Positions 34,359 to 43,092 of a DNA stretch of 45,938 bases are shown piece after piece (within the stretch, counting starts at the first letter, position 1; each line of letters opens with the position of its first letter). The notes beneath the pieces are model-generated. The model searched no databases, was not told where the DNA came from, and saw nothing but the letters and a program-made list of their open reading frames with translations. The stretch covers positions 1-45,938 of the forward strand of contig JAICWE010000020.1 of assembly GCA_025934955.1 (NCBI GenBank), read 5' to 3'. The stretch comes from Gemmatimonadales bacterium (lineage in GTDB: Bacteria; Gemmatimonadota; Gemmatimonadetes; Gemmatimonadales; GWC2-71-9). The position numbers and the translations under genes are program-made.

Positions 34359-35939
34359 ATGCCGATGACCTCCAACCCGTACCGCTCCGGACTGCTTCGA
34401 GCCCGGCGGGTGCTCACGTTGGCGCCCGGGCTGAGCGGCGACGCCGTCTGGTGGCAGGATGGAGTCGTGCGGGGCGTCGGCTGCGCGGCCGCGCTCGGCC
34501 GAACGCTGCCGCGCGACGTCCCCCGCTTCGATCTGCCCGATGCGCTCGTCACCCCGGGGTTCGTCGACGGGCACACCCACTTCCTTATGTGGGCGCTGGG
34601 GCGCCGCCGAGTACAGCTCGCCGGCGCGGGCACTCGTCGCGATGCGCTTCGGCTGGTGGCGCAGGCTGAGCCGGTGCAGGGCTGGGTGATCGGGCAGGGA
34701 TGGGATGCGAACGACTGGGAGGAGCCGCCCGAACGCGGCGCGCTCGACGCGGTGCAACCCGGCCCGGTCTACCTCGATTCGCTGGACGTGCACGCTGCCT
34801 GGCTCAACAGCGCGGCGCTCGCGGCCTGCGGGATCGGCCGCGAGACCGCCGATCCGTTCGGCGGGCGAATCGTCCGTGATGCCGCTGGTGAGCCCACCGG
34901 CCTCCTGCTGGAGCGCGCGGTCGAACTCGCCCTCCCTCACCTTCCTGAGCCGCCCGACGACTACGCCACGGCCGCGGTCCTGGCCGCGCAGACGGAGGCG
35001 CACCGGCTCGGGGTCACCGGCATCCACGACGTCGAAGCGGAGCAGGCGCTTCGGGTATTCCAGGATCTCGAGAGCTCCGATCGCCTCCGGCTTCGGGTGC
35101 TCTTTCAGCCGCCGGTCGCCGATCTCCCGCGGCTGGTGAGGAGCGGGATCCAGAGCGGTGCGGGGTCGGAATGGCTCGTCTGCGGTGGGGTGAAGCTCTT
35201 CCTCGACGGCAGCCTCGGGAGCCAGACTGCGTGGATGCTGGAGCCGTATCGGGGGCGGCGCGACCGAGGAATGCCCATCTCCACGCTCGAGGACGTAACC
35301 GCCGCCGTACGGCTCGCCACCGAGTCGGGGATCGCCGCGACGGTACACGCCATCGGCGACGCCGCGGTGCGCCGCGCGCTCGACGTGCTGGAGTCGCTCC
35401 CGCGGGTCGCGGTGCCGCATCGGATCGAGCATTTCCAGTGCGTGCATCCCGACGACCTCGGCCGCGCCGCACGGGCCGGGATCGTGAGCTCGATGCAGCC
35501 GGCGCACCTCCTCACCGACATCCCGCTGGTCGAGCGCCACTGGGGCGAGCGCGGGCGCGGGGCATACTGCTTCCGCACGCTGCTCGAGGCTGGTACCCCG
35601 CTCGTATTCGGCAGCGACGTACCGGTCGCGACCATCGATCCGCGCGCCGGCATCTTCGCGGCGCTCGAGCGCCGCGACGACACGGCCGGCTGCGCCGGCT
35701 GGCGACCTGGAGAGCGACTGACCTTCGAGGCAGCGCTGGCCGCGTACACCGTCGGCCCGGCGGCTGCGGGCGGCGCGGCCCATCGGCGCGGCCGGCTGGC
35801 GCCGGGCTATGACGCCGACCTGGTGGCGTGGCAGGTCGATCCCGCGGTCGAGCGGGGTAGCGGCGATGCGTTTCGTGCCGGCGGCGCGCTGCTGACGGTG
35901 GTGGCCGGCGAGCCGGTCCACGGGCCGGCTGCCGCGTGA
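34359..35939 (+). CDS. YtcJ-like amidohydrolase (amidohydrolase family 3)
   Basis: Metal-dependent hydrolase of 526 residues, cytoplasmic by lack of a signal peptide. The N-terminal beta-sandwich leads to TPGFVDGHTHF (H72, H74), the first metal-site motif; then RGWVIGQGWDANDW-like VIGQGWDAND, VKLFLDGSLGSQTA, VHAIGDAAVRRAL, HRIEHFQCVHP and FGSDVPVATIDP, all in the order of the YtcJ/LAF3 family. Members cleave formamides, N-acyl groups or similar bonds; the substrate is not predictable. Two in-frame ATG codons (34359, 34365) are possible. It overlaps the next gene by GTGA. Confidence 0.88.
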   Translation: MPMTSNPYRSGLLRARRVLTLAPGLSGDAVWWQDGVVRGVGCAAALGRTLPRDVPRFDLPDALVTPGFVDGHTHFLMWALGRRRVQLAGAGTRRDALRLVAQAEPVQGWVIGQGWDANDWEEPPERGALDAVQPGPVYLDSLDVHAAWLNSAALAACGIGRETADPFGGRIVRDAAGEPTGLLLERAVELALPHLPEPPDDYATAAVLAAQTEAHRLGVTGIHDVEAEQALRVFQDLESSDRLRLRVLFQPPVADLPRLVRSGIQSGAGSEWLVCGGVKLFLDGSLGSQTAWMLEPYRGRRDRGMPISTLEDVTAAVRLATESGIAATVHAIGDAAVRRALDVLESLPRVAVPHRIEHFQCVHPDDLGRAARAGIVSSMQPAHLLTDIPLVERHWGERGRGAYCFRTLLEAGTPLVFGSDVPVATIDPRAGIFAALERRDDTAGCAGWRPGERLTFEAALAAYTVGPAAAGGAAHRRGRLAPGYDADLVAWQVDPAVERGSGDAFRAGGALLTVVAGEPVHGPAAA

Positions 35940-37462
35940 CCGCCGCGGCCGTGAGCTCACGTGAGCGCTGGCGCATCTGGGGCCCGGCGCTCGCGCTGCT
36001 CGCGCTCTTTCTGGCGGTGACCGTCGCCGCCGCGGCGCGGCTTCCGTTCTGGCGCGACGAGATGTACACGCTCGCGACCGCCGGAGCCGGGCCGGTGCAT
36101 GCCTACGATCAGGCGATCCGATTCGAACAGCAGCCGCCGCTGTACTTCGTCGTCATGTCGCTCTGGCGCGCGGTGCTGCCGACGCTCTTCGAGGCGCGGC
36201 TCACCTCCGTGCTTTGCGCGGCGGCGGCCGTCGGCGTGATCGCCGCGCTCTCGCGACGTGCGTGGCCCGAGATCGCGCCGGGGTGGACGGTGCTGCTCGC
36301 CGGCACGGCGCCGCCGATCCTCTGGGCGGCCACGGAGCTGCGGGTCTACGCCTTCCTGCTCCTCCTGCTTGCGTTGCTCTTCCTCTGCTTCCACGAGGCG
36401 TTCCTGCGGGAGCGGCCGCGCCGCGTCTGGGTCGCCGGCTATGTCGCGGTCGCGCTGGCGGCGTTCTACAGTCACTACTATGCGGCGCTGTTCATCGCGG
36501 CGCTGGTGCCCGTCGCGCTGGTGCTGGGGCGGTGGGCGGCAATCCGCCGGCTGCTGCTCGCGACGGCGCTGATCGGGCTCGGCGCGCTTCCGGCGCTCGC
36601 CTGGTTTCCGTCCCAGGTGCGGGAGATCAGCCCGGCGTCCTTGCGCACCGACACGACGCCGGCACGTGCCGCGGTCCACCTCGCCCTCAGCGACGTCGAG
36701 ACGGCGGCAATTCCGGCGCTGCCGGTGCTCCGGCGCGTGATACCGGAGAAGACCCGCGGCAGCATGGTGGCGCACTGGCTGTTCCGGCTCACGATCGTCG
36801 CGGCGTGCCTGGTCGCACTGCTTGCGGCACGGCGGCGCCCGTGGCCGGCGGTCAGCCGCCTTGCATGGCCGATGATCGTGCTCGGGGTGCTCGCGGTGGA
36901 GTTCTCGGGACTGCGGGTTCACTTCGGGCCCGAGGCGCTCTATGCGCGCTACCTGGTCGGCGTCGCGCTGGTGTTCCCGCTCATCCTGGTCGGCGCGGCC
37001 GCCGCGTGGCGACCGGCGGGCGTGCTGCTGGTCGTCGCGGCGGCGCTCAACCTCGCCGCGGTGGCTACGAGCGACATCCTGGTGACGAAGGTGAGCGACC
37101 TTGCGCGGGTCGGCGCCTACCTCACGGCGCACAGCCAGCCCGCGGAAACGATTCTGGTCATTCCGGCGGCCGACGTCCCGCCGTTCCACCTGTACTATCA
37201 CGGCGCGAGCGAGGTGCGCACGGTCACCTGCCCGGTCAGCGAGTACCGGTGCATGCTCGAGCCCGGCGATTCCGTGTTCGCCGCGGCCCAGCTCGCCGAG
37301 GCGGTGCGCCGGGGCGGCGCATGGGTGGTGATCGGTCCGGTGGTGCGCTGGCAGCGGCCGATGACCGAGGCGATGGTACGCGACATCGGACGGCGCTTCC
37401 GCCTGGCGGAGGTTCGGGCGTTCCGCGGCAACGCGGTCGTGCGGCACGTGCTGCCACGCTGA
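35936..37462 (+). CDS. GT39/ArnT-like membrane glycosyltransferase
   Basis: Integral membrane protein of 508 residues with about ten to twelve hydrophobic segments. The first loop has RLPFWRDEMYTLATAG followed by FEQQPPLYFVVMSLWR, the acidic motif and the (Q/H)PPLYY-type motif of the PMT/ArnT family (GT39/GT83), which use polyprenyl-phosphate sugars on the periplasmic side. A second soluble stretch near the C-terminus (SQPAETILVIPAADVPPFHLYY and on) is a typical small extracytoplasmic domain. GTG start coupled to the amidohydrolase stop. The acceptor is unknown. Confidence 0.82.
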   Translation: MTAAAVSSRERWRIWGPALALLALFLAVTVAAAARLPFWRDEMYTLATAGAGPVHAYDQAIRFEQQPPLYFVVMSLWRAVLPTLFEARLTSVLCAAAAVGVIAALSRRAWPEIAPGWTVLLAGTAPPILWAATELRVYAFLLLLLALLFLCFHEAFLRERPRRVWVAGYVAVALAAFYSHYYAALFIAALVPVALVLGRWAAIRRLLLATALIGLGALPALAWFPSQVREISPASLRTDTTPARAAVHLALSDVETAAIPALPVLRRVIPEKTRGSMVAHWLFRLTIVAACLVALLAARRRPWPAVSRLAWPMIVLGVLAVEFSGLRVHFGPEALYARYLVGVALVFPLILVGAAAAWRPAGVLLVVAAALNLAAVATSDILVTKVSDLARVGAYLTAHSQPAETILVIPAADVPPFHLYYHGASEVRTVTCPVSEYRCMLEPGDSVFAAAQLAEAVRRGGAWVVIGPVVRWQRPMTEAMVRDIGRRFRLAEVRAFRGNAVVRHVLPR

Positions 37463-37504
37463 GCGCCGCCGCGCGGCGCGCGTGCTTCCGTCTTCCTATC
37501 CGAT

Positions 37505-37510
37505 TATGAT
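37505..37510 (+). promoter_or_regulatory. -10 element TATGAT for the glycolysis group
   Basis: TATGAT in the short gap before pyk; predicted start of transcription near 37517 leaves a 23-base leader with AAGGGTG as ribosome site. No clear -35. Confidence 0.4.
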
Positions 37511-37539
37511 GTGCGGGACACGAACCCAAGGGTGCCGCG

Positions 37540-39009
37540 TTGTCCCGCACGTCCGTCCGCCGAACGAAAATCGTCGCCACTCTCGGCCCCGCCTGGGAGA
37601 AGCCGAGCCAGATGGCCGCGCTGCTCGACGCGGGGGTCGACGTCGTGCGCATCAACGCGTCGCACGGCACTCCGGAGGTGCGGCGCCGCTGGATCACCCA
37701 GCTCCGGGAGGTGATCGACCGGCGCGCGCAGCGCTGTGCCGCGGCAATTCTCGTCGACCTGCAGGGCCCGCGGATCCGGGTCGGACGCCTCGAGGAGCCG
37801 CGGACGCTCAGCACGGGTGACGTGGTGGTCTTCGCGCCCGAGGCGAGCGCGCTGCCGGGCGAGATCCCCACCACCTACCGCGCGCTGGCCAGCGACCTCC
37901 GACCCGGAGCGCGGGTGCTGCTCGACGACGGTCTGCTCAGCGTCGACGTCAGCGGCATCGAGGGCGACCGCGTCCTCGGCACGGTCCGCTACGGTGGCGA
38001 GCTCAAGTCGAACAAGGGGATCAACCTTCCCGGCATCGAGGTGAGCGCGCCGGCGATCAGCGACAAGGATCGCGAGGCGATCGAAGCGGCGGTGGCGCTC
38101 GGCGCCGACTACATCGCGATCTCCTTCGTGCGGCGGCCGGAGGACGTGGAAGAGGTGCGACGGCTGGTGCCGCGCGGCCTCAAGCTGATCGCCAAGATCG
38201 AGAAGGATACGGCGCTGCAGAACATCCGCCCGATTCTCAAGGCGAGCGACGCGATCATGGTGGCCCGCGGCGACCTCGGCGTCGAGCTGCCGTTCGAGGA
38301 GGTCCCGCTGGCGCAGAAGCGGCTGATCCGCGAGGCCAACCTGCACGGCAAGCCGGTGATCACGGCGACGCAGATGCTCGAGTCCATGACGCACGCGCCG
38401 CGGCCGACGCGCGCCGAGGCGTCGGACGTGGCCAACGCGATTCTCGACGGCACCGACGCAGTGATGCTCTCGGCGGAGACGGCGATCGGACAGTATCCGC
38501 TCGAGGCGGTGCAGGCGATGGCGCGCATCGCGCGCGAGCTGGAGCGGCAGCGCCGCGGCCGGAGCCCGGCGTTCGATCTCGCCGTCGGGCGGCGCATCGA
38601 CGGCGCCGACCGGCTGGGGCTCGACGAGGAGGATCTCATCACCGGCGCGCGCACCGAGGACGCGATCGCGGTCGCGGTGTGCGCCGCGGCCGAGCTGCTG
38701 CACGCGCCGCTCATCGTCTGCTTCACCAGCAGCGGCTTCACCGCCCGCACCGTCGCCGCCTATCGCCCATCGGTGCCGATCTTCGCGGTGACGCCGGAGC
38801 CGGAGACCTTCCGCCAGCTCGCGCTGGTGTGGGGCGTGGTGCCCGCGCTGGTCGAGCACTTCCCGTCCTACGAGTCCATGCTGCCGGTGGCGCGCCAGAA
38901 GCTGATCGAGGGCGGGCTCGCCGAGCCGGGCGAGCGGGTGGTGGTGACCGCCGGCGTCCCCTTCGACAAACCCGGGACCACCAACCTCCTGAAGATCGAA
39001 GCGGTCTAG
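37540..39009 (+). CDS. pyk: Pyruvate kinase
   Basis: Converts phosphoenolpyruvate and ADP to pyruvate and ATP, last step of glycolysis; cytoplasmic. 489 residues, the usual size. Visible family features: RRTKIVATLGPA, VVRINASHG (usual NFSHG; Phe is Ala here), LVDLQGPRIRVG, the PK B-domain about 75-170, LIAKIEKDTAL with the catalytic Lys, MVARGDLGVELP and ITATQMLESM, then the regulatory C-domain with CFTSSGFTARTVAAYRP. TTG start with ribosome site AAGGGTG. Three bases separate it from the metallo-hydrolase gene; pgi and an aldolase follow. Confidence 0.95.
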   Translation: MSRTSVRRTKIVATLGPAWEKPSQMAALLDAGVDVVRINASHGTPEVRRRWITQLREVIDRRAQRCAAAILVDLQGPRIRVGRLEEPRTLSTGDVVVFAPEASALPGEIPTTYRALASDLRPGARVLLDDGLLSVDVSGIEGDRVLGTVRYGGELKSNKGINLPGIEVSAPAISDKDREAIEAAVALGADYIAISFVRRPEDVEEVRRLVPRGLKLIAKIEKDTALQNIRPILKASDAIMVARGDLGVELPFEEVPLAQKRLIREANLHGKPVITATQMLESMTHAPRPTRAEASDVANAILDGTDAVMLSAETAIGQYPLEAVQAMARIARELERQRRGRSPAFDLAVGRRIDGADRLGLDEEDLITGARTEDAIAVAVCAAAELLHAPLIVCFTSSGFTARTVAAYRPSVPIFAVTPEPETFRQLALVWGVVPALVEHFPSYESMLPVARQKLIEGGLAEPGERVVVTAGVPFDKPGTTNLLKIEAV

Positions 39010-39012
39010 CCG

Positions 39013-39786
39013 ATGCGGCTCACGCTGCTGGGGACGGGCACCTCGTTCGGCGTGCCGCAGATCGGATGCGACTGCGCGGTGTGCCGCTCGACCGACCCCC
39101 GCGACCGCCGAAGCCGCACCGGCGCGCTGCTCGAGGCCGACGGCGCCAGCATCCTCATCGACACCCCTCCCGAGCTCCGTGCGCAGCTCGTCGCCGCGCG
39201 CGTGCAGCGGGTCGACGCCGTTCTCTACACCCACGAGCATGCCGATCACATCAACGGCATCGACGACCTTCGCATCTTCTCGGTGCGGCGGCACGCGCCG
39301 CTGCCGGTGTACGGGCCGCCGGAGACGCTCACGCGAGTCCGCCAGTCGTTCGGCTACATCTTCGATGATGCAGTGCAGCCGTATGCCGGCACCTCGAAGC
39401 CGTCGCTCGCGCTGCACCCGCTGGAGCCGGACATCTCCGCGAGCGTCGCCGGGATCGAGGTGCTGCCGCTCGCGTTCGAGCACGGGCACGCGCGGGTGTA
39501 CGGCTATCGCATCGGTCCACTGGCCTACATCACCGACGTGAAGGCGGTACCGGAGGCCGAGCGCGCGCGGCTGAAGGGATTGGAGGTGCTGGTGATCAAC
39601 GCGCTCTGGTGGCGCCCGCACCCGACGCACTTGAGCATTCCGGAAGCGATCGAGACGGCGCAGGCGATCGGCGCGCGCCGCACGTACCTGACGCATCTGA
39701 CGCACGAGACCGGGCATGCCGAGCTGGCCGCGCGGCTCCCGCCGGGCATCGAGCCGGGCTACGACGGGCTGGTCATCACGATCTGA
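39013..39786 (+). CDS. PhnP-like MBL-fold metallo-hydrolase
   Basis: Cytoplasmic hydrolase of 257 residues. MBL signature THEHADH (H74, H76, D78, H79) binds the two-metal centre; further ligands are likely in YITDVKAVPE and HLTHETGHAEL. The N-terminal GCDCAVC (C19, C21, C24) matches the extra zinc site of PhnP, the phosphoribosyl cyclic phosphodiesterase, and the NALWWRPHPTHLSIPEAIE block is typical of the same group. No phn genes are nearby, so a general phosphodiesterase role is more likely than phosphonate use. Four bases after pyk, in the same transcript. Confidence 0.88.
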   Translation: MRLTLLGTGTSFGVPQIGCDCAVCRSTDPRDRRSRTGALLEADGASILIDTPPELRAQLVAARVQRVDAVLYTHEHADHINGIDDLRIFSVRRHAPLPVYGPPETLTRVRQSFGYIFDDAVQPYAGTSKPSLALHPLEPDISASVAGIEVLPLAFEHGHARVYGYRIGPLAYITDVKAVPEAERARLKGLEVLVINALWWRPHPTHLSIPEAIETAQAIGARRTYLTHLTHETGHAELAARLPPGIEPGYDGLVITI

Positions 39787-39838
39787 GCTGCGGCGTGCCC
39801 GGCAGCCGTCGTGCCGGCCTGACGCGAAGGAGCCAGCA

Positions 39839-41221
39839 ATGCGACTGATGTACGGCCGAATGTTCCAGGACGCGCTCGACGGCGAGCACGGGCTCCCGCG
39901 CACCCGGCTCGCCGAGCTGGAGCGACGCTTCCGGGCAGTGCAGGCGGAGGTGCGCGAGCGCCGCGGGAGCGGCGAGTACGGTTTTTACGGCCTTGCGTCT
40001 CAGGACGATGTGGTCCGGCAGATCCGTACCTTCGCCGAGGGCGTCGGCCAGGCGTACGACCACGTGCTCGTGCTCGGCATCGGCGGCTCGGCGCTGGGAA
40101 CGAAGGCGCTGCTCGGCGCGCTGCGTCCGCCGGCGTGGAACGAGCTCAGCGACGAGGCGCGCGACTTCTTCCCCCGGCTCACCATTCTCGACAACGTGGA
40201 CCCGACGTCCGTCGGGCCCGCGCTCCGCCGGATCGACCCGCGCCGCGTGCTGGTCAACGTCATCAGCAAGTCCGGCGGTACCGCGGAGACGATGGCGCAA
40301 TACCTCGTCATCCGCGCGTGGCTGGAGCAGGCGCTCGGCACCGCGGCGACGCGCCACCTCGTCTTCACCACCGACCCGGCGCGCGGCGCGCTGCGGGAGC
40401 TGGCGGCGCGTGAGTCGATCGCGACGCTCGATGTGCCGCCCGGCGTCGGCGGCCGCTACAGCGTGCTGTCGCCGGTCGGACTGCTGCCGGCGGCGCTGGT
40501 CGGCATCGACATCGCCGGGCTGGTGAGCGGCGCCGGCCGCGCGGTCGAGCGGGCCGATGCCGAAGAGCTCAGGGCCAACCCGCCCGCGCTCTACGCCGCG
40601 CTCCACTGGGCGGCCGACGCGCAGCTCGGCGCACGGGTGCACGTGCTGATGCCGTACACCGACCGCCTGCGCGAGTTTGCCGAGTGGTACCGGCAGCTCT
40701 GGGCCGAGAGTCTCGGCAAGCGGCTGGACCGCCGCGGGGCACCGGTCTTCGCGGGGCCGACGCCGGTCGGCGCGGTCGGCGCCACCGACCAGCACAGTCA
40801 GGTGCAGCTGTTCATGGAAGGGCCGTTCGACAAGGTCGTCAGCTTCGTCACCGTCGATCGCCTGGGAGAGGACGTGCCGATCCCGGCGCGCCCGGAGCTG
40901 CCGCCGGACCTCGCGTACCTGCCGGGCCACACGCTGGGAGAGCTGCTCCACGCCGAGTACGCGGCGACGGCCGCGGCGCTCGCGCGGATGGGGCGGATGA
41001 GCGTGACGCTGCGCCTGGCCGAGCTGTCGGCGGCGTCGGTGGGCGAGGCGATCATGTTCTTCCAGCTCGCGACGGGCTACGCCGGCGCGTGGTACGGCGT
41101 CGATCCGTTCGACCAGCCCGGTGTCGAGCTGGCCAAACGACTCACCTACGCTGCGATGGGACGTCCGGGCTTCACGCCGGAGACGACCCGCGCCCCCGCG
41201 GACGAGGCGGACGCCGTTTGA
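39839..41221 (+). CDS. pgi: Glucose-6-phosphate isomerase
   Basis: Interconverts glucose 6-phosphate and fructose 6-phosphate; cytoplasmic. 460 residues, the shorter bacterial form. SIS-fold motifs: VLGIGGSALGTKALLGAL (about 72-89), VNVISKSGGTAETMAQYLV, GGRYSVLSPVGLLPAAL (the family signature), GATDQHSQVQLFMEGP and the C-terminal Lys region DQPGVELAKRLTYAAM. The ATG at 39839 has an excellent ribosome site (AAGGAG, seven bases away); the frame stays open upstream only as a shadow. The aldolase promoter overlaps its stop codon. Confidence 0.95.
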   Translation: MRLMYGRMFQDALDGEHGLPRTRLAELERRFRAVQAEVRERRGSGEYGFYGLASQDDVVRQIRTFAEGVGQAYDHVLVLGIGGSALGTKALLGALRPPAWNELSDEARDFFPRLTILDNVDPTSVGPALRRIDPRRVLVNVISKSGGTAETMAQYLVIRAWLEQALGTAATRHLVFTTDPARGALRELAARESIATLDVPPGVGGRYSVLSPVGLLPAALVGIDIAGLVSGAGRAVERADAEELRANPPALYAALHWAADAQLGARVHVLMPYTDRLREFAEWYRQLWAESLGKRLDRRGAPVFAGPTPVGAVGATDQHSQVQLFMEGPFDKVVSFVTVDRLGEDVPIPARPELPPDLAYLPGHTLGELLHAEYAATAAALARMGRMSVTLRLAELSAASVGEAIMFFQLATGYAGAWYGVDPFDQPGVELAKRLTYAAMGRPGFTPETTRAPADEADAV

Positions 41222-41246
41222 CGCCTCCGCGTGCGGCGCCTAGTTT
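41218..41246 (+). promoter_or_regulatory. Promoter for the aldolase gene
   Basis: TTGACG (41218-41223), 17-base spacer, TAGTTT (41241-41246): the best -35/-10 pair in the window. The -35 overlaps the pgi stop. Predicted transcription start near 41253, leaving a 41-base leader to ATG 41294. Confidence 0.55.
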
Positions 41247-41293
41247 CGGGACGACCCGGCGAAATGCGCCCGGCTCAACCAGGACGGCAACGC

Positions 41294-42709
41294 ATGAGTG
41301 ACGTGATACAGCGGGCGGTGGAGCTTTTCGGCGGCGCGGTGCGGCTGGTGCCCGGCGGCGTCGAAGTGCGCGACGCGGCCCGGCTCCGCAGCGCGGCGAT
41401 GGACCGGCTGGTGTGGCAGGCGGTGTTCGCCGGCGCGGACGAGCGGGAGGCCGCCCGGTGGCTCCTGTGGGAGATCGGCCAGGTGAGCGGGGTGCGGCCG
41501 GCGTCGATCAACGGCCTCTACATGGCCCGCGGTCGCGGCGAGTGCACCGGCTTCACCGTGCCCGCCATGAATGTCCGCATGATGGCGTACGACACGGCAC
41601 GCGCCGTCTTCCGCGTCGCGCGAACCGGACGGGCCGGCGCCATCATTGTGGAAATCGCGCGGTCCGAAATCGCCTACACCGAGCAGCGCCCGGCCGAGTA
41701 CGTGTCGGTGATGATCGGCGCCGCGCTGCGCGAGGGCTACGCGCTCCCGCTCTTCATCCAGGGCGACCACTGTCAGGTCAACGCCAAGAAGTACGCCGCC
41801 GATCCGGACGGCGAGGTGGGCGAGGTGAAGAAGCTCATCGCCGAGGAGATCGGCGCCGGGTTCTACAACATCGACGTGGACACCTCGACGCTGGTGGATC
41901 TGTCGCAGCCCACGCTCGCCGAACAGCAACGCGCCAACTACGAGCGCTGCGCCGAGATCACCGGCTTCATCCGGGAGCGCGAGCCCGACGGCGTGACGGT
42001 GTCGGTGGGCGGCGAGATCGGCGAGGTGGGGTACAAGAACAGCACGGTCGAAGAGCTGCACGCGTTCATGCGCGGCTACAACGCAGCACTCTCCCGGCTC
42101 GGCGATCACGTCGGGATCAGCAAGATCTCGGTCCAGACCGGCACCTCGCACGGCGGCGTGGTGCTCCCCGACGGAAGCATCGCCGACGTCAAGCTGGACA
42201 TCCAGGCGCTCGCCGCGCTGTCCCAGGCGGCGCGGGAGGACTACGGGCTCGCCGGCGCGGTGCAGCACGGCGCCAGTACGCTGCCGCCGAACGCCTTCGG
42301 CAACTTCCCCCGGGTCGAGACCGCCGAGATCCACCTCGCCACCAACTTCCAGAACATCGTGTTCGATCATCCCCGGCTTCCCGCCGATCTGCGCGAGCGG
42401 GTGAAGCGCTGGCTGGACGAGAACGCGCAGGGCGAGCGGAAAGCGGGCGACTCGGAGGAGCAGTTCTACTACAAGGCGCGCAAGAAGGCGATCGGCCCGT
42501 TCAAGCGCGACTTCTGGAGTCTGCCCGACGACGTGCGCGCGGCGATCGCCGCCGACCTGGAGAAGACTTTCGCATTTCTGTTCGAGCAGCTCAACGTCAA
42601 CGGCACCGCCGACCAGGTCCACCGCTTCGTGCAGGCGCCGATGCAGCACCACGCATCGCTGACGCCGGCGCTGGCGACCGCGGTGGACGACGCCGACGCG
42701 GGCGAATAG
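41294..42709 (+). CDS. Class II fructose-bisphosphate aldolase-family protein
   Basis: Predicted zinc aldolase, 471 residues, longer than the 300-350 of typical class II enzymes. Family features: FIQGDHCQVN (Asp and His of the metal site), SVGGEIGEVGYKNST (the GExG-type loop), ISKISVQTGTSHGG and AGAVQHGAST (His ligand, Gly/Ser phosphate site). The extra length lies mainly in an N-terminal 100 residues and a long C-terminal helix-rich part (FYYKARKKAIGPFKRDFW). Fructose-bisphosphate cleavage is the likely reaction given pyk and pgi next door; tagatose-bisphosphate is an alternative. ATG 41294 chosen; the frame upstream is a shadow. Own promoter 50-75 bases upstream. Confidence 0.87.
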   Translation: MSDVIQRAVELFGGAVRLVPGGVEVRDAARLRSAAMDRLVWQAVFAGADEREAARWLLWEIGQVSGVRPASINGLYMARGRGECTGFTVPAMNVRMMAYDTARAVFRVARTGRAGAIIVEIARSEIAYTEQRPAEYVSVMIGAALREGYALPLFIQGDHCQVNAKKYAADPDGEVGEVKKLIAEEIGAGFYNIDVDTSTLVDLSQPTLAEQQRANYERCAEITGFIREREPDGVTVSVGGEIGEVGYKNSTVEELHAFMRGYNAALSRLGDHVGISKISVQTGTSHGGVVLPDGSIADVKLDIQALAALSQAAREDYGLAGAVQHGASTLPPNAFGNFPRVETAEIHLATNFQNIVFDHPRLPADLRERVKRWLDENAQGERKAGDSEEQFYYKARKKAIGPFKRDFWSLPDDVRAAIAADLEKTFAFLFEQLNVNGTADQVHRFVQAPMQHHASLTPALATAVDDADAGE

Positions 42710-42720
42710 GAGCGACGACT

Positions 42721-43092
42721 ATGCGACGGGACAAGCGCGACGTGGTCTATGTGGATCGCGGCGGCGACGCCTCGGTCAAGTGGCTCCTCTGGGGCGCGGT
42801 GATCGGCGCCGGGCTCGCGCTGATGTACGCGCCCCGGAGCGGCGAGGAAACCCGCCGCTCGCTCCAGCGGCGTCTATGGAAGCTGCGGGCCATGACCGAG
42901 GAGAAGCTGGACGAGCTGGTCCAGCAGTTCGGCGATCGCGGCAGTCTGCTCGACGAGCCGGAGGACGAGGACGTCGAACCGATCGAGGAGCCGCGCCGCG
43001 GCGGTTCGGCGCGGAACGAGCTGGAGCGGCGCCTCGCCGACGCCCGCGCCCGGCGCCGTGCGGGTGGCGAGGACGAGGAGCCGCTCGCCTGA
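42721..43092 (+). CDS. YtxH domain-containing protein
   Basis: Small protein of 123 residues. One hydrophobic segment with the YtxH signature (WLLWGAVIGAGLALMYAPRSGEETRRSLQ, about 21-50), then a long charged helix and an acidic/Arg-rich tail (DEDVEPIEEPRRGG). YtxH proteins are associated with general stress in Bacillus; no activity is known. Ribosome site GGAG before ATG. The stop overlaps the CTG start proposed for the next gene. Confidence 0.82.
   Translation: MRRDKRDVVYVDRGGDASVKWLLWGAVIGAGLALMYAPRSGEETRRSLQRRLWKLRAMTEEKLDELVQQFGDRGSLLDEPEDEDVEPIEEPRRGGSARNELERRLADARARRRAGGEDEEPLA

Noticed and set aside
42780-43088. Longer N-terminus for the BrkB protein from ATG 42780
   Set aside because: The extension is an Arg/Gly-rich shadow of the YtxH gene and unlike any BrkB N-terminus.
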